Source: Vespula vulgaris (taxonomy: Eukaryota > Arthropoda > Insecta > Hymenoptera > Vespidae). From it: DNA of 64,000 nucleotides. This document shows, in pieces, positions 1-11,484 of this stretch; position 1 is the first letter of the stretch; each line of letters begins with the position of its first letter. Below the pieces are notes generated by a model. The model saw nothing but the letters and a program-made list of their open reading frames with translations, did no database searches and had not been told where the DNA came from. The DNA lies in NCBI RefSeq assembly GCF_905475345.1, contig NC_066592.1, forward strand, positions 6,379,501 to 6,443,500. Reading direction: 5' to 3'. The translations under genes were made by a program, and so were the position numbers.

Positions 1-9
1 CCCTTTCAG

Positions 10-3000
10 TTCCCAGTAAACCACCGGAAGATGTGAGATGTGCCGCGCTTACTTCGCAATCTCTACAAGTATCTTGGCAACCACCTCCTAATACTCATAG
101 TAATGGCATTATTCAAGGTTATAAATTGAATTACGAGCCGATTTTAGCGGACGCATGGCGTGGCGTAGATGAAATGGAAGTAAGCACATTACGTTATGAA
201 AGTAATCCAATTAAAAATATGAAGAGAATGCCATCCTAAAATGATATATATATATATATTTTTTTTTTTTTAGGTACGTAAAACTAGTGCTTTAACGATA
301 GTTCTCACAGATCTAAGGAAATATACGAATTACACGATACAAGTACTAGCCTATACGAGAGTAGGAGATGGAGTTCCTACTACTGTTACTTATTGCCAGA
401 CCGAAGAAGATGGTATTGTTATTACAGCTATTCTACTTTATCCTTATTGTACCGGGTCTAATTTAACTTTATTACAGTACCTGGAAGTCCAGCGGATATT
501 AAAGTGGTCGTGAGTTCGCCTCAGGCTCTTTTTATTTCCTGGCTGCCACCATTGGAACCTAATGGAATTATCACGAAATACAACCTCTATACTAGGTACA
601 TTATAGTTTAATCAAATTTAGAAAAATCAACTTTTATCCAAATTATAACTTATATCAAATATTAACTTTAGAAAAATAATTTTTATCCAAATAATATTGT
701 AGAGTTGTCGACGGTCAGGGAGAATTAAATCATGGCAAGAGGACATTACCAGCTACGAACACCCATTTCGAAGCAACGGGTTTGCAACAACACGTAGAAT
801 ATCAATTTTGGGTAACAGGTAATACTAGAGTCGGTGAAGGCCAAAGTTCGAAAGTTGCAGCTCAAGTACCAACTAATCGAGTACCCGCAAGGATCACATC
901 CTTTGGTGGTCACGTCGTAAAACCATGGAGAGGTTCTGCTACTTTAGCTTGTAATGCGGTTGGCGATCCTACTAGAGAATGGTTCAAGGGACCCATTGAA
1001 CAAATTCGAACTGATACTGCCAGAAACGCACAAATTTTACCAACCGGCGAACTCGTACTTTCGAATTTACAATCGCAAGATTCTGGAAATTATACCTGTC
1101 AAGTGGAAAACGCTCAAGGGGGCGATAAATTACATTACACTCTTACGGTGCAAGGTAATATATCTATTTTATAGAATCTATCTTAAATTTGTATTACTTT
1201 GTATTTATATTTTCTCTAGTTCCACCCAATGCACCTGTTTTATATGTAACGAGTTCAACATCGAGTAGTATATTATTACATTGGAAACCTGGTTATCACG
1301 GAGGTGCTCCTCTAACTGGTTACACGTTACATTATCGAACAACTCATGGCAACTTAGATGAATTACATCTCTCTAGACATGCTACTAATCACGAACTAAA
1401 GGTAAACTTTCGAGAGAAATATTTTTAATAGGTTAAAATTCAAGAGTTAAAATTCGCAAATTCTTAATTTCAACAGGGTCTTTTATGCGGGAATACTTAT
1501 CAATTATATCTAACATCGCACAATAAAATTGGTAGTAGCCCTTCGTCGCCGGTACTTTCTGTACGAACTCAAGGCCAAGCACCAGGAATACCACCATCCG
1601 CAGCTTTTCTTAGCCCTAACTCGACGACGTTGGTTCTAAGATTACACGTTTGGCCTGACAATGGATGTCCTATACTTTACTTCGTCATTCAGTACAGACC
1701 TGCAAATGAATTTCATTGGACTTTAGTATCTAACAGCGTTAAAATGCAACGAAGATACGTCGTAACAAATCTAACACCTAGCACGGTTTATCAATTAAAG
1801 GTCGAAGCTCACAACGTTGCTGGAAGCAATCAGGCGGAATTCAGTTTCGTGACATTGACGAAGGAAGGTGGTAAGCTCGAACGACGTTAATAACCACCGC
1901 TTGAATCGCTTGAAAAGTTCGTCATTACGCTCATTAATTAGCTGGTGAAATAATAAAATTATAAAAATTATATCCACAAAAAGCACTGTGTTCCTGTAAC
2001 CTTGCAGAACCACCGCCTCCAGAATTATCGAAACCTGGAATAGCATCTGTTATACCGTTCTACGCGGATGTAAAAGTTATGCTGCCTTTGATAATCGCTA
2101 CAATTGCTCTGGTCACGGCGGCCGTAATAGTTGCTTTCCGTTGGCGAAACAGTAAGTCTCTCTGATAAGAAGTATAGATCTAAGACCAAATATAATTAAA
2201 ACCAAACACAATAGAGAATATATTTTAGGGTATCTGGGAGACAGAGTTCAAAGACCGATGAAGGAGTCCCAAGAAAATCAACAAAACGCGGAAACACAAC
2301 GAGAACGTTATTACGCAACTATTCACAAGGTCGCCCTGCAACAGGCAGCGAATACGGGTGCAGGGCCCGACAAGATTCCAGGTGAACCTTTGTTACGATA
2401 CGGACGACAGCCAGGTTTGGTACTATAATTACTGTACAGGTAAAATGCGCATCGCCCATCCAATCATGCGAATTTCACGATGCAGCAGTAGGTCGATGAG
2501 TGAGCGATATTCAAAGAATTAACCGATTACAATATTCGTTAAATGTAATTTAGGTTCGGTCAATCTTCGAATATCTATCGGAAATCGATCGCTGAATGTA
2601 TAACGCGTCACATCAAGGTATAAATACATCATCATCAATCGACGTATTTGATCCTGTCGACATCTTTCTAGATACACGGACATCCAGAATTATTGGTCAG
2701 ACGCGATTTGAAAGGTAGGCAATGCCTCTAATGGGTTACAGAGACAGCGGAGGACATCTCGCCGTACGCTACGTTCCAGCTTTCGGAGGGTGGCGGGGGA
2801 AGCCTGGCAGGGCTGGGAGGATTGGGAGGACTGGGAGGCGCGGCGGAAGCATCTGCGGCAGGACTACATCCGAACAACACTCTTCTTCACAGTTTCATGT
2901 ATCACGAGCACGCTATGACCGAGGGCTGCGCGAGTCCTCCACCAGCGGCAACGGTAAAAAATATATCTATCGGATTATTATCTAATATTATTTATATAAA

Positions 3001-4681
3001 ATAATTTTCTTATATATAGAGTATGAAGAGTGTCTCGTCGAGGAGACGACAACAGAGAAAACAACAAACCCCGGGCGACGTCGAGAGCGACGAGAGCGAG
3101 TCTGACCCGGATCAGCTGACGAGCTCTCGCACAGAGTCTTCCAATCAACTCGACGCTGGCAAACTCAAACACAGTACGTTAAATTATCTCTAATCTTTCT
3201 AAAATTCATCTTATTATATCGAATTATTACCGTAAAACAATCTTTCAGTTCGAGCCGTTTCAGACTTCATTTATCACGGTACGTCGAGCACTTCCTCGGA
3301 CATCTCACCGATGTCGGAACAGAAGTCACTGCCACGAAGAGGACGATCTAGGTAATTAATATATTTTGCTAGTTTTTTCGGTGAATTACGCTTAATCTAA
3401 TTTCGATTGTTCTTCGATTTCGCTGACGTATGTTCAAACATTAAATAATTAAGGGGAAACAGTAATTAATTACCAATATCTAATTGTTATATAAAATGAG
3501 AAAATGTTAATATATATATATATATAATATATTAAGTTACTTACCCTTAAAATAATTAACGTCTTGACACCGCGAAGTTCCACGACGAACTGGCTCAATG
3601 AGCCTAGGAATAACTTTCATTGAGCCAGTTCCAAGAAGTGGATCGTTCGTTGTTGTTTACATCTATTGTTACATCCATAATCACAGAGTCGAGTCATATT
3701 AAACGTAGCCGATACAATGAAAACATAAACCTTGGTAATAATTAATGCGAAATAATGTAACAATAACATTACGCGTACTTACTACATTTTTCCACGAATT
3801 TTATATGAGTACAATTCCATAATCAAACATCGTGATCATCGATTATTATACATCAATGGACACGGTGAATAAATAATGTTATTACTGCCACAGATAATTT
3901 GTTAACACAAATATTAATATTATATCGATTGATATACGACAGTAAATAATCACATTTGAAATACCACGACCATTATTTTTCTATATTCCGTATTTTTTAT
4001 TTGTTTTACTCACCAACAAAACTAATATTGTATAGTCGTATATAAACATAACGAAAATCCACAAATTAATTCGTATATCATGAAAAATAAAATTAAAATG
4101 TATAAATTACATATAGAAATCTCTCGATGGCGCAAATTTCAAAGAAACATCCGTCGTTTACGAAGATGCACAGTACTGTGCTCTTCGAAAAAATAAACAG
4201 ACGACGCTGATCGATGGTCTATAATATAGTACTATACGTACGAACACAATGTTTCTTATATATATCGATTTTCACAATATTTTAATTGAACTGATATAAA
4301 TTAAAGGAAGCGACTGTTTCCCCTTAAAACAATCGCGATCATAGGTTGTCATTAAAAAGTGATCTTGCGTTAAATAATTTCTAATCTACGTAAAGTAAAT
4401 CTTATTTATTTTTTAATGGCTATCTTTTAAGATGGCATGTTCCCAGCAGGAGTTCACTGCGTACGTTGCTTCCGCCAATATCGGTTGCGGAGACTGCTTT
4501 TGTAGCGGGTAATCAAGGCAACGTCGTTCCGCAACACGGAAATGGTGATCGTCCTGAACTGAGCGAGGCCGAATGTGACATCGATTCTTTGAAGAAGCTC
4601 AAATTAGGCCTTAGGAGTTCCCTTTGGTCAAGACCGAGCACTCAAAATAATCCTTCCTCCGATTACTCTATCGCCGTCTAA
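10..4681 (+). CDS. Dscam2: Dscam2-like cell adhesion molecule, 3' part (5' end outside window)
   Basis: Single-pass neuronal adhesion receptor of the Dscam family, partial. Exons by splice sites and frame: 10-179, 274-412, 478-595, 703-1154, 1220-1401, 1477-1870, 2008-2151, 2229-2381, 2742-2953, 3020-3173, 3249-3351, 4450-4681. They encode the end of one fibronectin III domain, another FNIII, the last Ig domain (Cys in LACNA and YTCQV), two more FNIII, a transmembrane helix (exon 2008-2151) and a cytoplasmic tail. The tail has the family motif DISPYATFQ, then SFMYHEHA, LTSSRTESSNQ and SPMSEQKSLPRRGRS, and ends DYSIAV, a possible PDZ ligand. FNIII-FNIII-Ig-FNIII-FNIII-TM is the known Dscam order. 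Dscam1 of insects carries two alternative TM exons; only one fits the short introns here, so I favour Dscam2. The paralogue assignment is inference; the family is certain. Confidence 0.93.
3587..3631. repeat. perfect 15-bp inverted repeat (hairpin) in Dscam intron
   Basis: GAACTGGCTCAATGA at 3587-3601 and its exact reverse complement at 3617-3631 are separated by a 15-nt loop. Transcribed RNA would fold into a 15-bp stem. It lies inside the candidate element at 3449-4327. Confidence 0.8.
4152..4206. repeat. long imperfect palindrome in Dscam intron
   Basis: The core GCACAGTACTGTGC (4168-4181) is a perfect 14-bp palindrome, flanked by CGAAGA (4161-4166) and TCTTCG (4182-4187) with one bulged T. 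Outer arms CGTCGTTTA and TAAACAGACGACG extend the pairing with small bulges, giving about 55 bases of near self-complementarity. Confidence 0.8.
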
Positions 4682-7600
4682 CTTCTCGCGCATTACCACG
4701 ATCGACCGAATACTCTAAATTCTCTTCCAAAAGACCCTTTCATCCCTTTTCGTGGTCCAAATTAAATAGATAAAGAATACAATTTAATCTTCTTTCCGTG
4801 TCTCGTCGAGAAGCTATGATGCATATATAAAGAACAGCGAATGAGAGAGATAAATAGATGGAGAGAAAAAAAGAGAAAGAGAGAAAAAGAGAGAGAGAGA
4901 GAAAGAGAGAAAATAGTTAAACACGCTATTAATGAGTGCGCGATTTAAAAATTCGGTTTAATCCAAACGCATGACACGACGAGACGCGTTATACGTTGAA
5001 CTTGTGCGTGTTAGAAATGGGCGTGCGTGAACACGATCTATACAAATTTCTAGTCGTATATATACGCGTGAGTGCCAAAGAAAATAAAAATAAGAAAAGA
5101 AATGATAAAATATACTCGTATGGTACGAATGGAACCGTGCGAAATTTGGAAGTTCGTATAATGCGATGAGAGGACGTAAGGAGACACCAAGAGAAGAGAT
5201 TAATCTTCTTCGTCTTTCACGTACCTTCGTAATAATATATACATACATATACAGGTATATATATATATATATTTCTCGCGACCACTTTTATCCGAGCGAT
5301 GATAATCGAAGACACATATCGATCGGCTATCGAAAAGTAGCCGTGTGACGTCCTTCGTATCGCCAAAATCGAAAACTCTTTTTACGCATAACAAAACGTA
5401 TCGCGATCACCGTGATACGTCGAAAGAGACTGATTTTATCTCTAGTTTATAAAATTTTCCGAATTATTTATTCGACTTGTTCAATAAGGATATCTTCTTG
5501 TACGGTGTCATCTTCCTTCCTAACATCGCAACGAAACACGCGAACGGACGGTACGAAGAGCCAAAGAAAAGAGAATATACATATAGGTCGAGGGATTAAT
5601 AAAGAAAAGAAAAAAAGAAAAATACAGCAAGAAAAAAAGAAACGAGAAATTAAATATTGGAACGTAGGGATAGAAAGATGGAGATGATTTTCGTCCTCGG
5701 GACGAGATTGGATGAATCGTTGGACTCTGTTACATTGTAAGAGTTTATAACGTACGAGTACACATCGTTAATTACTTTAAGTCCGTTATGATCCTAAAAG
5801 ACTTCTAAATAGGACGTTTTTCCGTGCGACGAAGATGAGAATCTAGTAAGGATGGAGTGGACTTCACCCAACTCTACGAATTATTATTGTCCACTCCTCG
5901 AGTTTAGAGAAAGAGAGAAATAGAAAAAAGGGAGAGTAAACAAAAAAATAGATAAAGAAAGAGAAAAAAAAAGATAAAACGAGAGAGGCGCGGAAAGCCG
6001 TATCTCTCTTCGAATGTCGCGCACGCTCGTAAAAAGAAAAAAAAAGAAAAAAAAATTCATCTAATTGTCAGTAAAATAAAAAAGAATATCACTCGATCGC
6101 TGTTGCTATCTTGCGTCCGTTCAACTTTCGCTCGGCCGATGATAAAAGGGAGAAAGAAAATTAATTCGATTTTCATCGAATCGGTGGCCGTAAGTCGTCG
6201 TCGATAGAGTAAATAGAGGTTAGTAGACCTTAACGATTCCAAGTTCCAAAATATTTTCACGACACTGCCAATCTGCAGACTATCGAATGGATCCAATAAT
6301 AATCTTGACTGATCTCCATTGTCTTTCGTAGCGATCACATTTTTTCCGAAAGACTGCTTTTTGCGTAAAATACTACGCTACTACTTGGGAACACATTACA
6401 CCAAGATTAATAATTATAAATAAGATATTCGTTGGCCAATCATAGTGATTACTACCCTAAACTAATAAAAAAGAAAAAAGAAAAAAAAGAAAAAAACAGT
6501 GCGCGACAATGCGAAGACGAGGCCAAAAGGTATACGCGTATAATGAATGTGTGAGAGAGCACGGGGACGATGAAGTTTGGTTGAAGACGTTTCGTCTCTC
6601 GGTGCATTTTCAAAAATCGACGATTCAAAGTGTATAGATGTAGTAATAATAAAAAAAAAATTGAATGAAAAAATAAAAAAAAAAGGATTATCATGGAAAA
6701 TATCTTCAACGAAGTTTTATCGTCATTCTTTAAAGAACTCGGAGCGAAGACGCGCGTTACGTACAGAGATACGTTGCGTTGGTGTATATAAAATAATAAT
6801 AAAAAAAAATGAAAAAAAAAGAAGCACGTCAATCAAACTCGTAGAGTTCGATTCGAATTCGTTAGAATCATTTACCGGGAAGCGGGTATTATTTACGGCA
6901 CGCGAAACACGCGTGCTTTAAGTCGGGCACTCGATCGTCCGCCGAATTTTTGTACATTTTTTCATTGCGATCGAATTCCGCCGATCCTTTTTTTCTACGT
7001 TAACGATTCGGTAGGAAGACTCAGTGCCACGATTACATTGCGAGATTATACGATGGCCGTTCAAAAAATATGTTAGCGAGATACTTTGAAGAGATGTGGA
7101 ATTTTTCTAAAAGAAGATTTTTAGACAGTCTATACACACACAAACATATATCAAGGAATTATTCGTCATATTTTAACGGTGTCATTGATCTTTTCAGCTT
7201 CGCAACGATATCAATCAACATTGAAATGAAGAATTACGCGATTGATCTCGCAAGCTCATTTCATGAACGACCCTCGTACATATAGCGTACGGTATTTATA
7301 TACATATGTTTTATCATATTGGATCGATCGATATTCTCTTGAGATCTCCTTACGAATAATATCTTTGGAAGTTAAATTAAAACTATTCGTTGCCGTTCGA
7401 TCCAGTTTCCGATCGCGATTCGAAGTTACCGTCTTCTTGATCGCCGACTTTCTCGCGAAGGACGAAGAAAAAGACAGAGGATGTGAGAACAAATCAAACG
7501 AACGATTATTATTATAACTATTATTAGTGTCGTTGTAAAAAGTATCTTGCGCGAATGTGGTATGCTTGTGCGAACGATCTAAAAATCCCTTTTCCCCTCT

Positions 7601-8008
7601 TTGGAGCATCATCTCGAATAAAAATAAGAAAAAAAAAAGAAAGAAAAGAAAGGAAAAAAGGAAAGAAAAAAGATAAAAGAAGGTAACAAAGCTCGCCGAG
7701 ATTTTAATTGTCAATAAACCGATATCTCCGCTGACTGCCAAATTTCTCTTCCGTTGCGAGACTGCGATTAATGACGTAAATAAACGAACTTGAGCATTAT
7801 TTCGCTCGAACCGTATTAAAAAGTCGACGGTATGAAGTTTCGAAGCACTGCGTCGATCGTAGAATCGATTAAATAAATTGATATCGTGTAAAACATATCC
7901 GTTCTTTCGTTATCTCATTTTTTATACAAAAGTACAACACCATCCTAGATGAAAAAAAAAGAAAAGAGAAGAAACAAAAAGTTAAAGAATCCAATACGAT
8001 CGATTCGT
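4682..8008. other. Dscam 3' UTR and gap before tropomyosin; no gene recognised
   Basis: Follows the Dscam stop; the opposite-strand tropomyosin ends at 8009. It holds repeated A/G-rich runs on the + strand (about 4855-4915, 5580-5690, 5895-5985, 6033-6056, 6470-6497, 6650-6685, 7618-7682, 7945-7980). Open frames here are low-complexity or shadow frames, with no recognisable domain. Part is probably Dscam 3' UTR and part tropomyosin 3' UTR on the other strand; where one ends is not visible. Confidence 0.6.
4848..4915. repeat. GA-rich simple repeat
   Basis: Nearly pure A/G tract with GAGAGAGA cores just downstream of the Dscam stop codon. Confidence 0.85.
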
Positions 8009-9310
8009 TTAAAATCCTGTAAGCTCGGCAAAAGTGGAATCCATATCGTTGCACATATACCTGTACTTCTCCTTTTCTTTAAACAAATAATCTGAAACAT
8101 ACGTATATATAAACGTTACTCTCTTCGATTTAAATTTAAAAAAAAAAAGAAAAAAAGAAAGAAGAGAAAAAAGGAAAAAAAAACAATTTAATTTTGCCCA
8201 CCTTCTCTCGAATCTAATTCCTTGACAAGCACCTTAACGGTTTGTTCGGCTACGATTGCTCGCTTCTCAGCTGATTTTAATTTAACTTTCAATTCTTTCA
8301 ATTGCGCTTTGAACGTTTCCACTCTCCGATTGGCCTGCAAGGATAAAAATAAAGTACGTAGAACTATAATCGTATTTTTCGATGTTACGTAAACTGTCTT
8401 ACCTTTTCTTCGGAGACCTCCAAAGACTTTAATATATTACCGACGATGAACAATTCATCCTCGCGTTCGACGATTTTACTACGGAAAAGTAAGTATAAAG
8501 AAAAAAGAAAAGTGAAATTTATTCTAAAGTTATATCGTTACACAAAAGAACGTACGCTTCGCTCGATTTCACTCTTTCTTCCGCGGCTTCGAGTTCGTCC
8601 TCAACAAAAGTCAATTTTCGTGATATCTCGTCGGATTTATTATCGGCATCTTCGGCAATAAGTCTGGCTTCTTTCAATTGTGCCGTCAATTGATCCATTC
8701 TTTCCTCGTCCAGTTTGCTTCTATTCTCCAAGACCTTACAAATTCTACGTAAAAATTTCTTTGAAAATAACTAGTAGTAATAATAATAATTATAATATAC
8801 ATATATGGAATACTAGAAATCTTTTAATAATAATAAATGAAATCTCACAACGAACCGTTTTGCATCTTCCGCAGTTTCCATAGCTTGCGTTAACTTAACT
8901 TGTGCAACGAGTCGTCGTTCTTCGGATTTTTCTAAATTTTCCGAACACTGCTGCATCTTTCTATTCAATATCGCCAGTTCGGATTGCGTCTGAAAATATT
9001 CGAATGATTAAATTAACGAAAACAAAGGAAAGGAAAGAAATAAAGGATAATTTGGAAATTTTTCACTAACCACGATATAAATTCTTTCCTTCTGTTCGAG
9101 ACTCTTAATCGACTTTCTTAGATGAGTTTTGCTCACTTGCAAATCGTGTTCCATTTGAATTAGTTTCTTTGCCAGTTCTCGTACACCGTCTCTCAATTTT
9201 TCTTCCCTAAGATTAGCTTCCTTTGCCTGTTGATCGCACATATCGGCTTTATCTATCGCAAGATCTTTCTCGATCTTCAACGTTTGCAAACGTTTCTTGA
9301 TCGCGTTCAT
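8009..9310 (-). CDS. tropomyosin, divergent Tm2-type copy A (284 aa)
   Basis: Actin-filament-binding coiled-coil protein. Exons (minus): 9310-9071, 8989-8856, 8744-8556, 8478-8403, 8334-8202, 8091-8009, lengths 240, 134, 189, 76, 133 and 83, summing to the canonical 284 aa. It starts MNAIKKRLQTLKIEKD and ends MDSTFAELTGF, the tropomyosin termini. Exon 3 has the Tm2-like block VLENRSKLDEERMDQL, and exon 4 ends in the invariant KSLEVSEEK. Heptads run throughout with no stop or frameshift, so it looks functional. It is more divergent from typical tropomyosin than copy B, for example ERIYIV at the end of exon 1 and GF instead of GY at the C terminus. It lies 3' of copy B on the same strand, which implies tandem duplication. 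Expression site is not visible. Confidence 0.95.
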
Positions 9311-10191
9311 AGTTCTATCGATGTCTATATCGATATACGTATGTATATCGCGGTGATAGAGTAACGGACCTTCTAATCCAAAGCTCGCGGGTTACTGCAC
9401 TCGATGACCGATCAAGACAATGCTTTATAGACTCAAAGAAATGCAAAAGAAACAATGTGCCGGGTTCTTTAGTTAGACTCAAACGAATTCTTCAACTTGT
9501 TCGCGTTCTGGTCTGCTTGATTCCGCCCGTTTTCAACAACTGACCGACGATAAGAATAAAAAGGGAAAAAAAGGAAATATAAGTAGCTTTTCCGAGCGTA
9601 TTTCTTCGACATAACTATATAATTTTCTCATGATAAATCGTCGTATCTCTCAAAATGTAGCCTAACATTTACAACTAATAATCGAGAATAATCGTTGTAA
9701 ACAGCGATTGTCGTGATAGGCGTTTATTGAAAATACAGAATTGCATACAACAATAAAAAGGGAAAGAAGAGTATCGTGCTCTTTTTTCACGTATCGCGAT
9801 CTCGCCATATTAGCCCACGTAGATGCTTCTGAAAGAAAAGAGGCGACGTATCAGTTCTATCAAGAAGAGCATCAGTTTCTCAAGCGACCGTGAGCCAGTA
9901 TTCACTGACCCCGTAGATCTTGGCAGAGTGTTATGCGAAGAGCGAAGCGGCTACGATTAAGAATTAGCAACGTGCATACCTCCTACATCGATTAACTTAT
10001 CGCGAAGCTTCTCGCAAAGCAAATTCTATTAAAGTCATATAAGTATTCCTTAACAGATTAAAATAATGACACGAATCAGCATATAAGCACATCGGACAGA
10101 AATGAAAGGACGTCCGTGTTAGATGTAGCGAATAAGCGGAAAAAGCGCAGATGTAATAAAATAATGTAAAATCGAATTCGTCTAGACGATC
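9311..10191. other. spacer between tandem tropomyosin genes
   Basis: Presumed promoter and 5' UTR of copy A plus the 3' UTR of copy B. No further gene was seen, apart from the tRNA-like fragment at 9348-9410. Confidence 0.6.
9348..9410 (+). pseudogene. tRNA-Arg(UCU)-like remnant
   Basis: The stretch CGGACCTTCTAATCCAAAG followed by GCGGGTT resembles the anticodon arm (anticodon TCT) and the start of the T arm of tRNA-Arg. A D-arm-like GATAGAGTAACGG precedes it. The TTCGAATCC box is lost and the anticodon stem no longer pairs fully, so it is not a working tRNA. It could be a tRNA fossil, the head of a tRNA-derived SINE, or chance. Confidence 0.3.
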
Positions 10192-11484
10192 TCAATAACC
10201 CGTCATCTCGGCGAACGTGGCATCCATGTCGTCGCAAACAGCCTTGTATTTCTCCTTCTCCTCTCTGAGCTCGTCTGTAAATCAAGATATAGTTCGATGT
10301 CAATTATATGTTCCAAGTAATTCGAACTTTCGTTCGTCCTTAATCGGTATAATAACAAATAATGATAATTACCTTCTTTGGTATCTACTTCTTTCAATAG
10401 TAACTTGACAGTTCTCTCGGCAAGAATAGCACGTTTCTCGGCTTCCTTTAACTTCTTCTTCAATGACTTCAACTGCACTTTAAATTCTTCTACCCGTTGA
10501 TTCGCCTGTAACGAAACGTCGTTATGCATCATCGTGATCATCGTAACTTAAAAATACATAACTTACCTTCTCCTCGGATACCTCCAACGACTTAACAATG
10601 TTCTGCACGATGAACAATTCGTCTTCTCGTTCAACGATTTTTCTATCGAAACGAAAACGCCTCGCTTTAGATCGAATTATAAATCACAATAATCGATAAT
10701 AAAATATACTAACGCTTCGCTCGTCTTCACTCTTTCTTCCGCGGCTTCGAGTTCTTCTTCAACAAATTGCAATTTCCTCGAAATTTCATCCGATTTCGCG
10801 TCAGCGTCTTCGGCGATCAGCCTAGCATCTTTTAACTCCGCCATCAGCTTTTGCGTACGTTCTTCGTCGAGTCGACTCCTATCCTCCAATACTTTGCACA
10901 TTCTGCAGAAAGAAACTGTAATTAAGTATTCCTCGGTATCCTTCAACGATCATCATCCTTCTATAAAGTGAAATATATCTTCCGAGTTGTTCCTCACATT
11001 TCGGTCATTAAATACAAACCTTTGAGCATCATCAGCGAGTTCCGTCGCACGTGCAAGTTTCGTCTGAGCGGTAAGACGTAATTCTTCCTTTTTAGTAAGA
11101 CTCGCCTCAATCTCTTGAACCTTTTTCGTCAACGACGTTCGATCTTGTTCAGCCTGTTAATATAACAAAGTCAATCGATATATTAATTCTTAACGAAGAA
11201 AAATATATAAGAAGAATGAAAAAGAAAAGATCATGTTTGCGCACTCTAGACCAAGATTTTTCGCATTGTTCCAAATCGGCGGTAGATTGTTCGAGTTGAG
11301 TCTTCGTTATGCCGTAATCCCTCTCGAGTTGGACCAATCGTTTCTGCAAATCTCTCAAATCGTCGTTCAGTTTGTCGGCGCGCATATTTTCTTGCTTCGC
11401 TTTATTTTCATTCAATTCGACTTTTTCATTCGCGGCATCCATCTCCATCTTCAGCGCCGCAATTTTTTTCTTGATCGCCTCCAT
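10192..11484 (-). CDS. Tm2: tropomyosin-2-like, copy B (284 aa)
   Basis: Coiled-coil actin-binding protein of thin filaments. Exons (minus): 11484-11245, 11153-11020, 10902-10714, 10642-10567, 10505-10373, 10274-10192, with the same lengths as copy A. It starts MEAIKKKIAALKMEMD and ends MDATFAEMTGY. Internal blocks MCKVLEDRSRLDEERTQKL and KSLEVSEEK place it nearer Drosophila Tm2 than Tm1. The exon 1 donor is an unusual GTGCGC but is forced by the family's 80-residue first exon. A 3' splice site just before the start (near 11540) suggests a 5' UTR intron. In Drosophila Tm1 and Tm2 are neighbours; here the neighbour is a second Tm2-type gene. Family certain, symbol inferred. Confidence 0.95.

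Larger units (their letters stand above)
3449..4327. mobile_element. candidate non-autonomous element (MITE-like) in the last Dscam intron
   Basis: The 15-mer TTAAGGGGAAACAGT at 3449-3463 recurs as its exact reverse complement ACTGTTTCCCCTTAA at 4313-4327. Read as TTAA target-site copies plus an 11-bp terminal inverted repeat, this outlines an 879-bp AT-rich element with no ORF. TTAA target duplication is the hallmark of piggyBac-type elements, but the GGGG terminus is not the usual one for that superfamily. Two strong internal hairpins (3587-3631 and 4152-4206) fit a MITE. It could also be a chance or functional intronic repeat; copy number in the genome would decide. Confidence 0.4.

Noticed and set aside
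2722..2985. Open frame starting MPLMGYRDSGG over a Dscam exon
   Set aside because: Another frame of the same exon gives the Dscam motif DISPYATFQ and splices in phase on both sides.
5412..6921. Lys/Arg-rich open frames downstream of Dscam
   Set aside because: They arise from A/G-rich simple sequence in a non-coding stretch.
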